Shown piece by piece: positions 9,008 through 17,834 of a DNA stretch of 64,000 nucleotides. Position 1 is the stretch's first letter; each line of letters starts with the position of its first letter. The position numbers were made by a program, and so were the translations under genes. This DNA comes from Gammaproteobacteria bacterium (lineage in GTDB: Bacteria > Pseudomonadota > Gammaproteobacteria > Chromatiales > Chromatiaceae): assembly GCA_020445415.1 (NCBI GenBank), contig JAGRGP010000101.1:1-64000 (forward strand), in the 5' to 3' direction. Under the pieces are notes generated by a model. The model was not told the DNA's origin. It was given only the letters and a program-made list of their open reading frames with translations, and ran no database searches.

Positions 9008-10384
9008 ATGAGATCTCCGCAGCGCAACTGGTGGTGCGTGTTGCTGATGGTATTCATCATGGACCTGGCCTTGGCGGAAGCTGAGGTTGGCGGTGAGATT
9101 GTGCTCTTGGATATCGAGGGGGGCATTGGGCCGGCCTCCAGCGATTACTTGAGTCGTTCCCTGGAACTCGCGGAGTCGAGGCAGGCGCAGTTGGTGATTA
9201 TCCGCATGGATACCCCAGGCGGGCTTGATACTTCGATGCGCGCCATGGTCAAGAAAATCCTGGCTTCTCCTGTGCCAGTGGCGGTCTACGTGGCTCCGAG
9301 CGGGGCACGGGCGGCCAGCGCCGGTACTTACATACTTTACGCCAGCCACATCTCGGCGATGGCGCCTGGCACCAACCTTGGAGCCGCCACACCCGTCCAG
9401 TTGGGTGGAATACCCGGGGGCGCCGACAGGCATCCGGATCAGACTCCCAAACCGAACGGGGAGCCAGCGGGAACGGCGGAGCCCAACGGAGATCCCAGCA
9501 CGAAGAAGTTGGTCAATGATGCGGCGGCTTACCTGCGGGGGCTGGCCCAGATGCGTGGGCGCAATGAGGACTGGGCCGAAATGGCGGTGCGAGAAGGTGT
9601 TAGCCTCTCCGCCGAGGAGGCGCTGAAGATGTCGGTTATCGATCTCATCGCCAGTGATGTTCCGGATCTCACGCGGAGACTTGACGGTTACCGGGTGCAA
9701 ACCCAGTCAGGGAGCCGGTCACTGCGTACCACGGGAGCGCCCGTGAACCAACTCGCCCCTGACTGGCGTAATCAGATACTGGCGATTATCAGCAATCCCA
9801 ATGTGGCCTATGTGCTGATGCTGTTGGGTATCTACGGACTGATTCATGAGTTTTCCAACCCTGGGATGATGGTGCCCGGGGTAGTTGGTGCTATTTGTCT
9901 GCTGCTGGCTTTTTATGCCTTTCATGTACTCCCCGTCAACTATGCCGGCTTTGCCTTGATGCTGTTGGGCCTCGCGCTGATCGTGGGGGAGGCATTTGTA
10001 CCTAGTTTTGGGGCGCTGGGCATTGGCGGGGGCATCGCGTTCGTTGTTGGATCGATCATCCTGATCGACACCGATGCTCCCGGATACGGTATCTCGCTGC
10101 CCCTAATTATTTCCCTGGCAGTGATAATGCTTGGGATCGTGTTTTTGGTAGTGAGTTTAGCGGTTCGCTCACGCGGGCGTCCCGTGGTCAGCGGACGGGA
10201 AGAGTTGCAGGGGGCTAAAGGACGGGTTATCGACAGCTTCGAGGAAACAGGTATGGTCCTGATCCATGGCGAGGTCTGGCGTGCCCGTTGCAACAGGCCG
10301 GTTGCCGCAGGACAACAGGTGTGGGTGATTGGTCGGGAAGGTCTGATCTTGGAAGTCAGTCCGGTGCCTACTAAGGAGGAATGA
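9008..10384 (+). CDS. nfeD: NfeD1-type membrane serine protease (ClpP-class) with C-terminal NfeD domain
   Basis: A 458-residue membrane protein. A signal-anchor (about 8-24) leads into a ClpP/SppA-like protease domain (about 28-240), then four membrane helices (about 262-385) and a C-terminal OB-fold NfeD domain (about 395-455). The probable catalytic serine is Ser104 (RAASAGTYI) and the lysine Lys166 or Lys167 ([13 protein letters not shown]), the Ser-Lys dyad known from the archaeal 1510-N protease. A Pro/Gly-rich insertion near 135-163 is unusual in length. The stop overlaps the slipin start by 4 bases (ATGA), typical of the NfeD-slipin pair that acts together in membrane quality control. 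GAGGGGG precedes the start. Confidence 0.93.
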   Translation: MRSPQRNWWCVLLMVFIMDLALAEAEVGGEIVLLDIEGGIGPASSDYLSRSLELAESRQAQLVIIRMDTPGGLDTSMRAMVKKILASPVPVAVYVAPSGARAASAGTYILYASHISAMAPGTNLGAATPVQLGGIPGGADRHPDQTPKPNGEPAGTAEPNGDPSTKKLVNDAAAYLRGLAQMRGRNEDWAEMAVREGVSLSAEEALKMSVIDLIASDVPDLTRRLDGYRVQTQSGSRSLRTTGAPVNQLAPDWRNQILAIISNPNVAYVLMLLGIYGLIHEFSNPGMMVPGVVGAICLLLAFYAFHVLPVNYAGFALMLLGLALIVGEAFVPSFGALGIGGGIAFVVGSIILIDTDAPGYGISLPLIISLAVIMLGIVFLVVSLAVRSRGRPVVSGREELQGAKGRVIDSFEETGMVLIHGEVWRARCNRPVAAGQQVWVIGREGLILEVSPVPTKEE

Positions 10385-11139
10385 GCATGGCTGCCTATAC
10401 GCTATACATCGTCACCGTTATAGTGGTGTTGTTGTTATTGTCGATGCTCAAGGTTCTGAGGGAATACCAGCGGGGGGTTATCTTCCTGCTTGGGCGCTTC
10501 TGGCGGGTCAAGGGGCCGGGGCTCATCATTGTGGTGCCTGTCATCCAGCAGATGGTGCGGGTGGATCTGCGCACTATCGTCATGGATGTGCCGACTCAGG
10601 ATGTAATCTCCCGGGATAACGTATCGGTGAAAGTGAACGCGGTGGTATATTTCCGGGTTATTGATCCCGAAAAGGCAATCATTCAGGTAGAGGACTTTCT
10701 TAACGCGGTAAGTCAACTTGCCCAAACCACGCTGCGTTCGGTGTTGGGGCAGCATGAACTTGACGAGATGTTGGCGGAGCGCGAGCGGCTGAATGCGGAT
10801 ATCAGAGGGATTTTGGATCAACAGACGGACGCCTGGGGTATCAAGGTCGCAAATGTCGAGATCAAGCACGTGGATCTTGACGAGAGTATGATTCGGGCCA
10901 TCGCCAAGCAGGCTGAAGCGGAGCGTGCCAGACGGGCCAAGGTGATCCACGCCGAAGGCGAAATGCAGGCCGCCGAGAAACTCACCGAGGCGGCACGAAC
11001 TCTGCAGCAACAGTCTCAGGCATTGCAACTCCGTTATCTTCAGACCCTCACCGAGATAGCGGCGGGCGGCAGATCGTCCGTCGTAGTATTTCCGCTACCC
11101 ATGGATCTAATCGAGCCATTACTAAAAGGCAAGGACTGA
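10381..11139 (+). CDS. Slipin/stomatin-like SPFH protein
   Basis: A 252-residue SPFH-family protein: an N-terminal membrane segment (about 4-22), the motif [14 protein letters not shown] at 27-40, the SPFH core through about residue 180, and an Ala/Glu-rich coiled coil at 165-215 ([22 protein letters not shown]). Such proteins form large membrane-bound cages or microdomains and recruit proteases, and the partner NfeD1 is known to cleave slipin C-termini. Translation is coupled by a 4-base overlap. The start at 10381 or the ATG two codons later are both possible. It is the second and last gene of the operon. Confidence 0.93.
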   Translation: MSMAAYTLYIVTVIVVLLLLSMLKVLREYQRGVIFLLGRFWRVKGPGLIIVVPVIQQMVRVDLRTIVMDVPTQDVISRDNVSVKVNAVVYFRVIDPEKAIIQVEDFLNAVSQLAQTTLRSVLGQHELDEMLAERERLNADIRGILDQQTDAWGIKVANVEIKHVDLDESMIRAIAKQAEAERARRAKVIHAEGEMQAAEKLTEAARTLQQQSQALQLRYLQTLTEIAAGGRSSVVVFPLPMDLIEPLLKGKD

Positions 11140-11192
11140 GCGCTGTTCGCGAGGGCCGTGCGTCGCAAGCGTGCCTTACTCTCTGCTTATGT

Positions 11193-11219
11193 TCAAGTAT
11201 GTGCCTTGTATACCGATAA
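11193..11219 (+). promoter_or_regulatory. FliA (sigma28) flagellar-class promoter
   Basis: TCAAGTAT (11193-11200), an 11-base spacer, ACCGATAA (11212-11219) match the sigma28 consensus TAAAGTTT-N11-GCCGATAA at 6 of 8 and 7 of 8 positions with exact spacing. It lies 62 bases before a chemoreceptor gene, the expected class of FliA target. Confidence 0.75.
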
Positions 11220-11281
11220 CTTTGCATGAGAAGTTGTGGCAACGACCCGATTTCCATTACGAGAACCGGAGGTAGATAACT

Positions 11282-12391
11282 TTGGGCCTATTCAAGAGAG
11301 GTGTGCAGGCGTCGGAGCTAGACGCGGCATTGCAACGTATCAAGGAACTGGAAAAAGAGAACCAGGCACTCAGTGCCCGACTGGCTGAGTCCGAGGCGAA
11401 GAGCGCGACACTTCACGGGCTGAGTGGCCGGGAGCAGCAGTTGAACGCCGTGATGGACCTGCAAAACGATAATCTCAAGACTGGATTACTGGGAATTCAA
11501 GGCGCCTTGGCATTGGTGGTTGGTGATGCACGGTCTGGTCTTGAATGTTCTGGGGGGGTGAGCAAGGACTTCGCCCAGATGGCGGGTCAGAGTGAACAGA
11601 TCGTCACCGAGTTGCACGGACTTGCCGATCTTTCCACGGCATCCCGGGAATCGGTCAACGATTTGACTTCCCGTGCTGGGCAGATCAGCAGCGTGCTGTC
11701 CTTGATTCGCAGCATTGCCGAACAGACGAATCTGCTGGCGCTTAACGCGGCGATCGAGGCCGCGCGCGCGGGGGAACACGGACGAGGCTTCGCGGTGGTG
11801 GCCGACGAAGTAAGGCAATTGGCGGACCGCACCCAGAAGGCCATCGTCGAAACGGACAGCGTGATCAAGGGCATGCAGCAAAATGTCGACCGGGTTGGCG
11901 ATACCTTCAGCCAGTTGCTGGAAAAGGTCGGTGTTCTGGATCAAGACACCTGTGGATTCAAACAACGGGTCGACGAAACGAATGCCTGTGTTGTGGAGTA
12001 TTTCTCCAATCTTCGCCGTTTGGCCGACAATATATTCGTTAGCCTGGCCAAGGTTGATCATGTCATCTGGAAGGTGAATACCTACCTCTCGGTGAGCCGT
12101 AAGGAACCGGCATTCGATTTCGTCGACCACCACAACTGCCGCCTCGGAAAGTGGTACTACGAGGGTGAGGGGAAGGAATTCTTTTCCACGTCTCCCCACT
12201 TTCACGATCTCGAACAACCTCATTCCGAGGTGCATGGAAGTACCCGGGACGTATTCGCGACCTTGAATAAGGAGCAGCTTGACTATTCGGCCCTCATGCC
12301 CGCGCTGCGAAAGATGGAAAAGGCGAGTGAGTTGGTATTCGACTACCTCGACCGTATTCGCGGCGACATGGAGCACGCGAAGAACGGTTAA
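11282..12391 (+). CDS. Soluble methyl-accepting chemotaxis-type receptor with C-terminal CZB zinc-binding domain
   Basis: The TTG at 11282 is supported by GGAGGT 8 bases upstream. The 369-residue protein has no membrane helix. An N-terminal coiled coil (about 10-45) leads to a receptor signalling domain whose hairpin tip is intact ([20 protein letters not shown] near 148-167, then [14 protein letters not shown]). It ends in a CZB domain (about 255-355) with [12 protein letters not shown], the hallmark [16 protein letters not shown] and a downstream HSEVH, giving the usual His/Cys zinc ligands. The family includes TlpD-like cytosolic receptors that sense oxidants or zinc state and signal to CheA. 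A FliA-type promoter precedes it, linking it to the flagellar regulon. No che genes are adjacent. Confidence 0.9.
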   Translation: MGLFKRGVQASELDAALQRIKELEKENQALSARLAESEAKSATLHGLSGREQQLNAVMDLQNDNLKTGLLGIQGALALVVGDARSGLECSGGVSKDFAQMAGQSEQIVTELHGLADLSTASRESVNDLTSRAGQISSVLSLIRSIAEQTNLLALNAAIEAARAGEHGRGFAVVADEVRQLADRTQKAIVETDSVIKGMQQNVDRVGDTFSQLLEKVGVLDQDTCGFKQRVDETNACVVEYFSNLRRLADNIFVSLAKVDHVIWKVNTYLSVSRKEPAFDFVDHHNCRLGKWYYEGEGKEFFSTSPHFHDLEQPHSEVHGSTRDVFATLNKEQLDYSALMPALRKMEKASELVFDYLDRIRGDMEHAKNG

Positions 12392-12469
12392 CGATGCATT
12401 CGACGGCAGATTCCCCGGGTGCGCAGTGCAGGGGTGTCCGGTGAATCTGTCCGCGGCCGTTCTCTGCTG

Positions 12470-14056
12470 TTACCGGGATCGATCAATACGGATCAGTTTT
12501 TTACCCAGGCCAGTGGCTAGGTTACGGTAGATGATCACTCCGATATCGGGGCGCAGATGAATCAACCGAATCAGCTCGTCGTGAGGCAACACCGCGGTAT
12601 CCGTTTGGGTGGTGGCGATGACGGTGGCGGAGTGTCCGGTGCTGGTCAGCAGAGACATCTCTCCGAGGCACTCACCGGGTAGTATCCTGCCGACTTCACG
12701 GTTTCCACCTGAGGTAGTCACCGATGCGGTGCCATCCAGAATGATGAAGGTACTGTCACCAGTCTCGCCTTCCCTGATAATGATGTCTCTGGCTTGAAAG
12801 ACCCGCAGGGTGCAGCGTCCCGCGACCTGCCGCACCTGCTCCTCGTTCATGCCGCGAAACAGGGAGATCAACGGAATGGCCTCCGCTACCTTGGGTATGA
12901 CCTGACGGTCGACGAAGCTCCTCAGCACCAACCGCGCCAGTCCACGACACTCGGGGATCAGGTCCATTGGCATCGCTTCCGCTTTGGTGGTGATCCGCGC
13001 CATGCGTAAGCCGTCCCGCCGCTCCACTTCGTGGAACACCATGGCGGGTATATAGGCGGTAGGTAGAAACCCCAATTCTAGCAAGGTGCGTTGCATGCGG
13101 GGGGCGTAGGCACTGACATCCACCTCGGTATATTCGATGTCCCACAGGGAAGCGGACATCTTGACCAGCTCCGAGAGCAAAAAACGTACTGGCCTGTCGG
13201 TCAGCGAGATAAGCTCGAAAATCCGCAAGGTCCTCTCTAACGGATCCACGGAAAAGCCGATGCCGCCGGCCACTTGGCCCTGATCCCTGGCAATCAGATA
13301 GTTTGATTGCCGGGAGGTTATGCGGAACAGACCATGGTGCAGTCTGATCGGTCCAAAGATCTCTCGATTCCGCACCCTGCCGCGTTGGAAATGAAGCAGC
13401 GTGGTATAGCCTTCGGCGGTCAGCTCTTCCAGATCGAAACGGTTGTCATGGGGGTAGACATCGGGTTGCTCTTCGACGATGACATCGCAAGTGAGCCCGC
13501 AGTTGCGCAGTGCCTGCTCGGCCAGGGAATAGGCCTCGGCAATCAACCTTGGATGGTTGCGCCGCAATTTCAGGGAATTGTCGAAGTAGCGGACGAAGAT
13601 CGTTAGATTTTCCCGTTTCGCCAGCAGCAACTTCATTGGCTGAAATCCGACCGGGGCAAAACCGTGGGTAAAGGCGATCTTTTGCGCATAGCTGTGAATC
13701 GCCCGGGGTTCCACCAAGGCCAGGTGCAGCCGTCCCGAGAGCCGTTGTAAGCGGTGCTCCATCAGCAGGCTGCCTACGCCCTGGTTCCGGGCGTCGGGCC
13801 TTACCACCAGGCGCCCGAACACGCCAAGTAAGTCGGCATACCCGCCCATGGAGAGCAGCACCGAGGCGGCACCAAGTATCTTTCCGCGTTCCTGATCTTC
13901 GGCAACCACCAGAATGACGTCGTCGGAGTACACCATTTTTTTCAGTAAGGGTATCTCGTAGAACTGTGGGTGAGAGTAGTTTTCGCCGTAGATGGCGAGG
14001 AATACATCGCGTATCTGCTCGACATCGGCCTCGGTGGCGTCCCGTACGATAATCAT
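12470..14056 (-). CDS. GNAT acetyltransferase fused to second GNAT-like domain and C-terminal cyclic-nucleotide-binding domain
   Basis: I start at ATG 14056 (MIIVRDATEADVEQI), giving 528 residues; upstream codons in frame give basic junk. Residues 1-160 form a GNAT domain with the acetyl-CoA loop VVRPDARNQGVGSLLMEH. Residues about 230-360 look like a second, degenerate GNAT (YLIARDQGQVAGGIGF, TRMQ-like LGFLPTAYIPAMVF). Residues about 395-528 are a cNMP-binding domain (REGETGDSTFIILDGTASV, GECLGEMSLL). In the phosphate-binding cassette the usual PRAAT-type Arg is replaced (TGHSATV), so cAMP binding may be lost. The order is reversed compared with the mycobacterial cAMP-regulated lysine acetyltransferase. 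The ATG overlaps the upstream M20 gene stop by 4 bases, so the two are translationally coupled. Substrate unknown. Confidence 0.88.
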   Translation of the reverse strand: MIIVRDATEADVEQIRDVFLAIYGENYSHPQFYEIPLLKKMVYSDDVILVVAEDQERGKILGAASVLLSMGGYADLLGVFGRLVVRPDARNQGVGSLLMEHRLQRLSGRLHLALVEPRAIHSYAQKIAFTHGFAPVGFQPMKLLLAKRENLTIFVRYFDNSLKLRRNHPRLIAEAYSLAEQALRNCGLTCDVIVEEQPDVYPHDNRFDLEELTAEGYTTLLHFQRGRVRNREIFGPIRLHHGLFRITSRQSNYLIARDQGQVAGGIGFSVDPLERTLRIFELISLTDRPVRFLLSELVKMSASLWDIEYTEVDVSAYAPRMQRTLLELGFLPTAYIPAMVFHEVERRDGLRMARITTKAEAMPMDLIPECRGLARLVLRSFVDRQVIPKVAEAIPLISLFRGMNEEQVRQVAGRCTLRVFQARDIIIREGETGDSTFIILDGTASVTTSGGNREVGRILPGECLGEMSLLTSTGHSATVIATTQTDTAVLPHDELIRLIHLRPDIGVIIYRNLATGLGKKLIRIDRSR

Positions 14057-15213
14057 TGGCGTATTGTCAGTGCCGCCTCCCTGGCGATGTTGACGAGGTA
14101 CGCGGCACCTATGCTCAGCGCCCCTTCGTCGAAATCGAAGCGGCTGGAGTGGGCCGGGTAACCCTCCCGGCCTGGAATTTGCGCGCCGTAGCGCACGTAG
14201 CATCCGGCTACGTGGTCGAGGTAATAGCTGAAGTCCTCACCGCCCATATTGGCTGTCAACAGCTTACCCACTCGATCTTTGCTCACTGTTTGCAATGCCG
14301 CATGGCGGGCAAGCGTGGTCATCACGTCACTATTGATCAGGGGCGGTGGGCCCTGTTGGATGTCGACTCTGATCTCCGCGTCATGCAGTTGGGCAACAGA
14401 TTCGGAAATTCGTCTCAGGGATCGATGCAGCGCGCTGCGGACCTCGGGATCTTGGGCGCGGATTGAGCCTTGCAGCAGGGCATGTCCGGCGATGACGTTG
14501 CCCGCGGTCCCGGCATCGAAGCGGCCGATGGAGACCACCGATGGGTGGGCGGGATTGATCTCGCGGGAGACGATTGTCTGTAAGGCAATTACCAGCAGGC
14601 TACCCACCACCACGGCATCCACTGCTTCGTGGGGGCGGGCCGCATGTCCACCTTGGCCGGCAATTTCCACCGAGAACCTATCGCTGGAAGCGTTCACCGC
14701 TCCCTTGGTGACAATGATTGTGCCACACGGATAATGACGGTCGATATGCCCGCCAAAGATCATGGCAACGTCTTTTAGCACGCCCTCCGAGATCAGGCGT
14801 TTTGCACCTAAGGCGGTTTCTTCCGCGGGCTGAAAGATAAGCCTTACTGGCAGCGGTGGAGGCTCACCCTTGATAAGCACCATGGCCGCTCCCAACAGCA
14901 TGGCGGTATGACCGTCGTGGGCACAGGCATGCATTACACCCGGTACTTGGGAGGAGAACGGCAGGCCGGTCTCCTCGATAATAGGCAGCGCGTCCATATC
15001 GGCCCTGAGGGCAATAAACGGCCTCGACCGTTGTCCGGGAATCTCGGCCACAACCCCAGTTCCACCGACGTTTTTTAGGTAAGTTATGCCAAGTTCATCC
15101 AATGTTTGGCATACTTTCTCTGCGGTTCGGGATTCTTGCCAGCCAAGTTCGGGATGCTGATGAATATCCCGTCTGATGGATACCATTCGCCGTTGAATTT
15201 CGGGACTGATCAT
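14053..15213 (-). CDS. M20D-family amidohydrolase (hippurate/IAA-amino acid hydrolase-like)
   Basis: A 386-residue zinc-dependent peptidase-family hydrolase that would cleave N-acyl amino acids. I chose the ATG at 15213 (MISPEIQRRMVSIRRDIHQHPE), the usual N-terminus of the family; an in-frame start at 15276 would add 21 atypical residues. Metal-site motifs are visible: ALRADMDALPI, GVMHACAHDGHTAMLLGAA and PAEETALGAK. The Cys in the MHACAHDGH motif is typical of the M20D group. A dimerisation domain occupies the middle (about 180-290). It is the first gene of a two-gene minus-strand operon with the GNAT-cNMP protein, behind a good promoter at 15294-15321. Confidence 0.93.
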   Translation of the reverse strand: MISPEIQRRMVSIRRDIHQHPELGWQESRTAEKVCQTLDELGITYLKNVGGTGVVAEIPGQRSRPFIALRADMDALPIIEETGLPFSSQVPGVMHACAHDGHTAMLLGAAMVLIKGEPPPLPVRLIFQPAEETALGAKRLISEGVLKDVAMIFGGHIDRHYPCGTIIVTKGAVNASSDRFSVEIAGQGGHAARPHEAVDAVVVGSLLVIALQTIVSREINPAHPSVVSIGRFDAGTAGNVIAGHALLQGSIRAQDPEVRSALHRSLRRISESVAQLHDAEIRVDIQQGPPPLINSDVMTTLARHAALQTVSKDRVGKLLTANMGGEDFSYYLDHVAGCYVRYGAQIPGREGYPAHSSRFDFDEGALSIGAAYLVNIAREAALTIRQ

Positions 15214-15293
15214 CGTTGGCCAACGTTCTTCAAAATCTACTGACCAGGCTTGCCGCGATGTTCTTTGATACGGCAAACTCCTGGCTTATTTTA

Positions 15294-15321
15294 AGTATAG
15301 TTGGGTTTGTCTCCCTGTCAT
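15294..15321 (-). promoter_or_regulatory. Sigma70-type promoter for the M20-GNAT operon
   Basis: Reading the minus strand, ATGACA (15316-15321) and TATACT (15294-15299) are separated by 16 bases. The expected start near 15287 leaves a leader of about 75 bases before the ATG at 15213. Confidence 0.6.
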
Positions 15322-15486
15322 CGCCGTTTGTTAACGGAGACTGGTGGGGTTGCCTCGAGTCAACGGCCGGTAAACAATCACCCTCCTTGAAACGTGTTTC
15401 CGGGGCCCAGCCACCTCTCGGGATCGCGCGACGGAGACGGCTTGCGAAAGCGAGTATCAGACGGTTCTACCAGAGGTGCAGTTTCG

Positions 15487-16281
15487 ATGTTATTTGAACG
15501 GGAAGAGGAGGCTATGGTGTTTGTACACGGATTCCTGGGGTTTACCGTCATCCCCCTTCCCGGGTGGCCGATCCGTTACTTCCGCCATGTCTCCGAGTGT
15601 CTTTCCGAAAGGGGCAGGGACCCTCTTTTTCCTGCGCTGCAACCCGCTGGCGACATTAAGAGCCGCGCCGCATCGCTTGCCATTTTTCTGGATCGCCTGC
15701 AGGTTCCGAAGATTCATCTCGTTGGGCATAGCATGGGTGGCCTGGATAGTCGCTATGTAGCGGCGATGTACGATCCCGGAAGGCGAGTCCGCTCAGTTGT
15801 TACCCTTGGCACGCCCCATCATGGCACGCCCGTTGCCGATTGGTTTTTTAACACGCGAGGACCGCTCCAATGGGTTGGGCGCCATTGGCTGAGGGCGGCG
15901 TTGCGAGACTTGACGCCGGCGGCCTGCAAGGCGTTCAACGCCAGTGTCGCCGACCGCCCCGATGTTCGCTATGTATCGGTGGCGGGAGTACGTCCACCCG
16001 CGGAACTGCCAGCTATACTTCGTCCATGGGGGAGACTGCTGCAACGGTGCGCGGGAGACAACGACGGTCTGGTTCCAGCCAGCTCAGCCCATTGGGGAGA
16101 GCGCGGGGGAACTGTGCGTAGTGATCATCTGGAATTAGTGGGTTGGAGCCTGTCACGGAACCGGGATGAACTCGGACGTCCATTCGACGATCGCGCCCTA
16201 TACCTTCGTATACTGGATCTGTTGCAGGAAGATCGATCAGATGGTTACCCAGCCAATAACCCCCCCGGCACACTGGCGTGA
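15487..16281 (+). CDS. Triacylglycerol lipase-like alpha/beta hydrolase
   Basis: The start at 15487 has AGAGGT with a 9-base spacer; the later ATG at 15514 sits too close to its purine tract. The 264-residue protein carries the lipase oxyanion motif FVHGFLG (12-18), nucleophile elbow GHSMGG with Ser82, acid Asp191 or Asp193 (AGDNDGLVP) and His214 (SDHLELV). The TLGTPHHGTPVADW segment after the nucleophile is typical of Pseudomonas/Burkholderia family I lipases. Unlike those it has no signal peptide, so it should be cytosolic, perhaps acting on intracellular lipid or polyester. It is 33 bases upstream of the next membrane protein gene. Confidence 0.88.
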   Translation: MLFEREEEAMVFVHGFLGFTVIPLPGWPIRYFRHVSECLSERGRDPLFPALQPAGDIKSRAASLAIFLDRLQVPKIHLVGHSMGGLDSRYVAAMYDPGRRVRSVVTLGTPHHGTPVADWFFNTRGPLQWVGRHWLRAALRDLTPAACKAFNASVADRPDVRYVSVAGVRPPAELPAILRPWGRLLQRCAGDNDGLVPASSAHWGERGGTVRSDHLELVGWSLSRNRDELGRPFDDRALYLRILDLLQEDRSDGYPANNPPGTLA

Positions 16282-16314
16282 CCTGGCCGGTGCCTTCATC
16301 TAGCGGAGACAGAC

Positions 16315-17562
16315 ATGGATGATCCCACTCGTTCCGAGACATCGTTGAGACAAAAATTGCCAGGCTTGATCCTGGGAGCCTTCGCGTTACTGTTTTTTTC
16401 TGTAATCGCAGTATTGATATGGAAAAGCGGCCCCGCCGCGGTAACCGATGTAGCTACCTGGTTCGATCCGGTGTTTTTTCAATACAACGTCTTTCTGGTG
16501 GGCTTTTCCGTACTTCTGATTCCGGCAGTTACCTTTGTCTATGTTTTTCAGTTGAAGGGGGCAAAGCTGGAGCGGCTGCACAACGAACTTCCTCGGGATC
16601 AGTGGCAGGCCAGCGAAGGCGCGATCCGGGGTGCGCTGAAATACCAATTCTCCTTTCATGCCTTCTTTGGCAGCATGACCGTATTGATGTTGGTGGTCAT
16701 TTTTGGGGCGTCGATCATCCTGTTGCTAAAACCGGTGCCAATACGAACCGAGCTGATCAGTGGTGTGGATTATAGCCAGGGCGCGAACTTATTACTCATG
16801 GGACCTTTCATCGAACTTGGGACCAAGGATCCGGAGTTCTTCCGCCACGCGGTGATCAGCCTAACAGCCTTTCAATTCGGATTTTTGGGGGCCTATGTCT
16901 ATTTTATTGGTCGCCTCGCCCGAGACTACTTTACCCTGGATCTAACTAATCATACCTATATTGCTGCCACTATTCGGATTGCTACGGCCTCCCTATTGTC
17001 ACTAGTAGTATCGTTTGCGTTTTCCCACCTTCGGCCAGACGATGATAACGTGCGTGCTTTGCTTCCGGTAATCAGTTTCTTTTTTGGATATTTTCCGGAA
17101 CAGGCCCTTGAATGGCTGAAGCGAATGTCCATGCGTTTTCTTGATCTCGCCGGTGAAGGCTATCGGGAAACCCTATTACCTGCCTTGCCTGGGATGAACT
17201 ACTATCATTGCACCCGCTTGGCGCGCGAGGGCTACGACAATATTGAGAACCTATCCAATGCACGCCCATTGGATCTGGCCCTCAGGACCGGCTTTGGGTA
17301 TCTGCAACTGCGCCAGTGGATCGGCCAAGCTTGGTTGATGGTCCATTTGGGGGTAGACGACTATTACAGCTTTGTGGCGGCCACCGGTATCACCGATCCG
17401 GATGAGATGCTGCTGTTTGCCCAGTTGGATCAGGGAAGTCAGGTGGATACGCCATACTACCATCAGTGCGCGCCCGAGCTGCACCAGAAGATCCAGAACC
17501 TGAGTGGATTGCTACCCGGTTGGATTGCACACCGCGACACTTATTTCCAGGAGACCAACTAA
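16315..17562 (+). CDS. Membrane protein with cytosolic helix-hairpin-helix-like tail, unknown
   Basis: A 415-residue protein with about six membrane helices: about 14-37, 55-80, 115-140, 180-200, 215-236 and 242-258. A soluble C-terminal region (about 260-415) follows. The motif REGYDNIENLSNARPLDLA then TGFGYLQLRQWIGQA resembles the helix-hairpin-helix-like repeat found at the ends of some bacterial membrane and STAND-associated proteins, where the typical pattern is GI..IENL..A...DL. I do not recognise a family with known function. A GGAG ribosome site precedes the ATG. It follows the lipase gene closely and is probably cotranscribed with it. Confidence 0.7.
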   Translation: MDDPTRSETSLRQKLPGLILGAFALLFFSVIAVLIWKSGPAAVTDVATWFDPVFFQYNVFLVGFSVLLIPAVTFVYVFQLKGAKLERLHNELPRDQWQASEGAIRGALKYQFSFHAFFGSMTVLMLVVIFGASIILLLKPVPIRTELISGVDYSQGANLLLMGPFIELGTKDPEFFRHAVISLTAFQFGFLGAYVYFIGRLARDYFTLDLTNHTYIAATIRIATASLLSLVVSFAFSHLRPDDDNVRALLPVISFFFGYFPEQALEWLKRMSMRFLDLAGEGYRETLLPALPGMNYYHCTRLAREGYDNIENLSNARPLDLALRTGFGYLQLRQWIGQAWLMVHLGVDDYYSFVAATGITDPDEMLLFAQLDQGSQVDTPYYHQCAPELHQKIQNLSGLLPGWIAHRDTYFQETN

Positions 17563-17834
17563 AGGTACGGAATTACCGCCAACGATCGGTTCTAATCCAA
17601 CGTGTTGCTTAGATGATCAGGATGAGCCGGCGTCCCCGGGTCGGTGTGTTGATCCTAGTGCCACATCGCCGGGGTGCGGGTTCCACGAGTGGGATTCTCG
17701 GAAGGTGGTGGCATTCCCGATTCACGAGAAAATTTAGGTGGATTGGGTCAAGTTGTTGGGATAAGTCCTGGAAAAACGATCGTCGGCGAAATAAACTCCC
17801 CCCCTCTAAATCTGTTCAAAAGCGTGAATGAGTC

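Noticed and set aside
11486-12376. 296-residue open frame antisense to the chemoreceptor gene
   Set aside because: The sense strand encodes a clear receptor and CZB domain; the antisense product shows no domain.
15822-15836. Perfect sigma54 consensus TGGCACG-N4-TTGC
   Set aside because: It lies inside the lipase coding region over the conserved HHGTPVADW motif, so codon content explains it, and no gene starts at a suitable distance in that direction.
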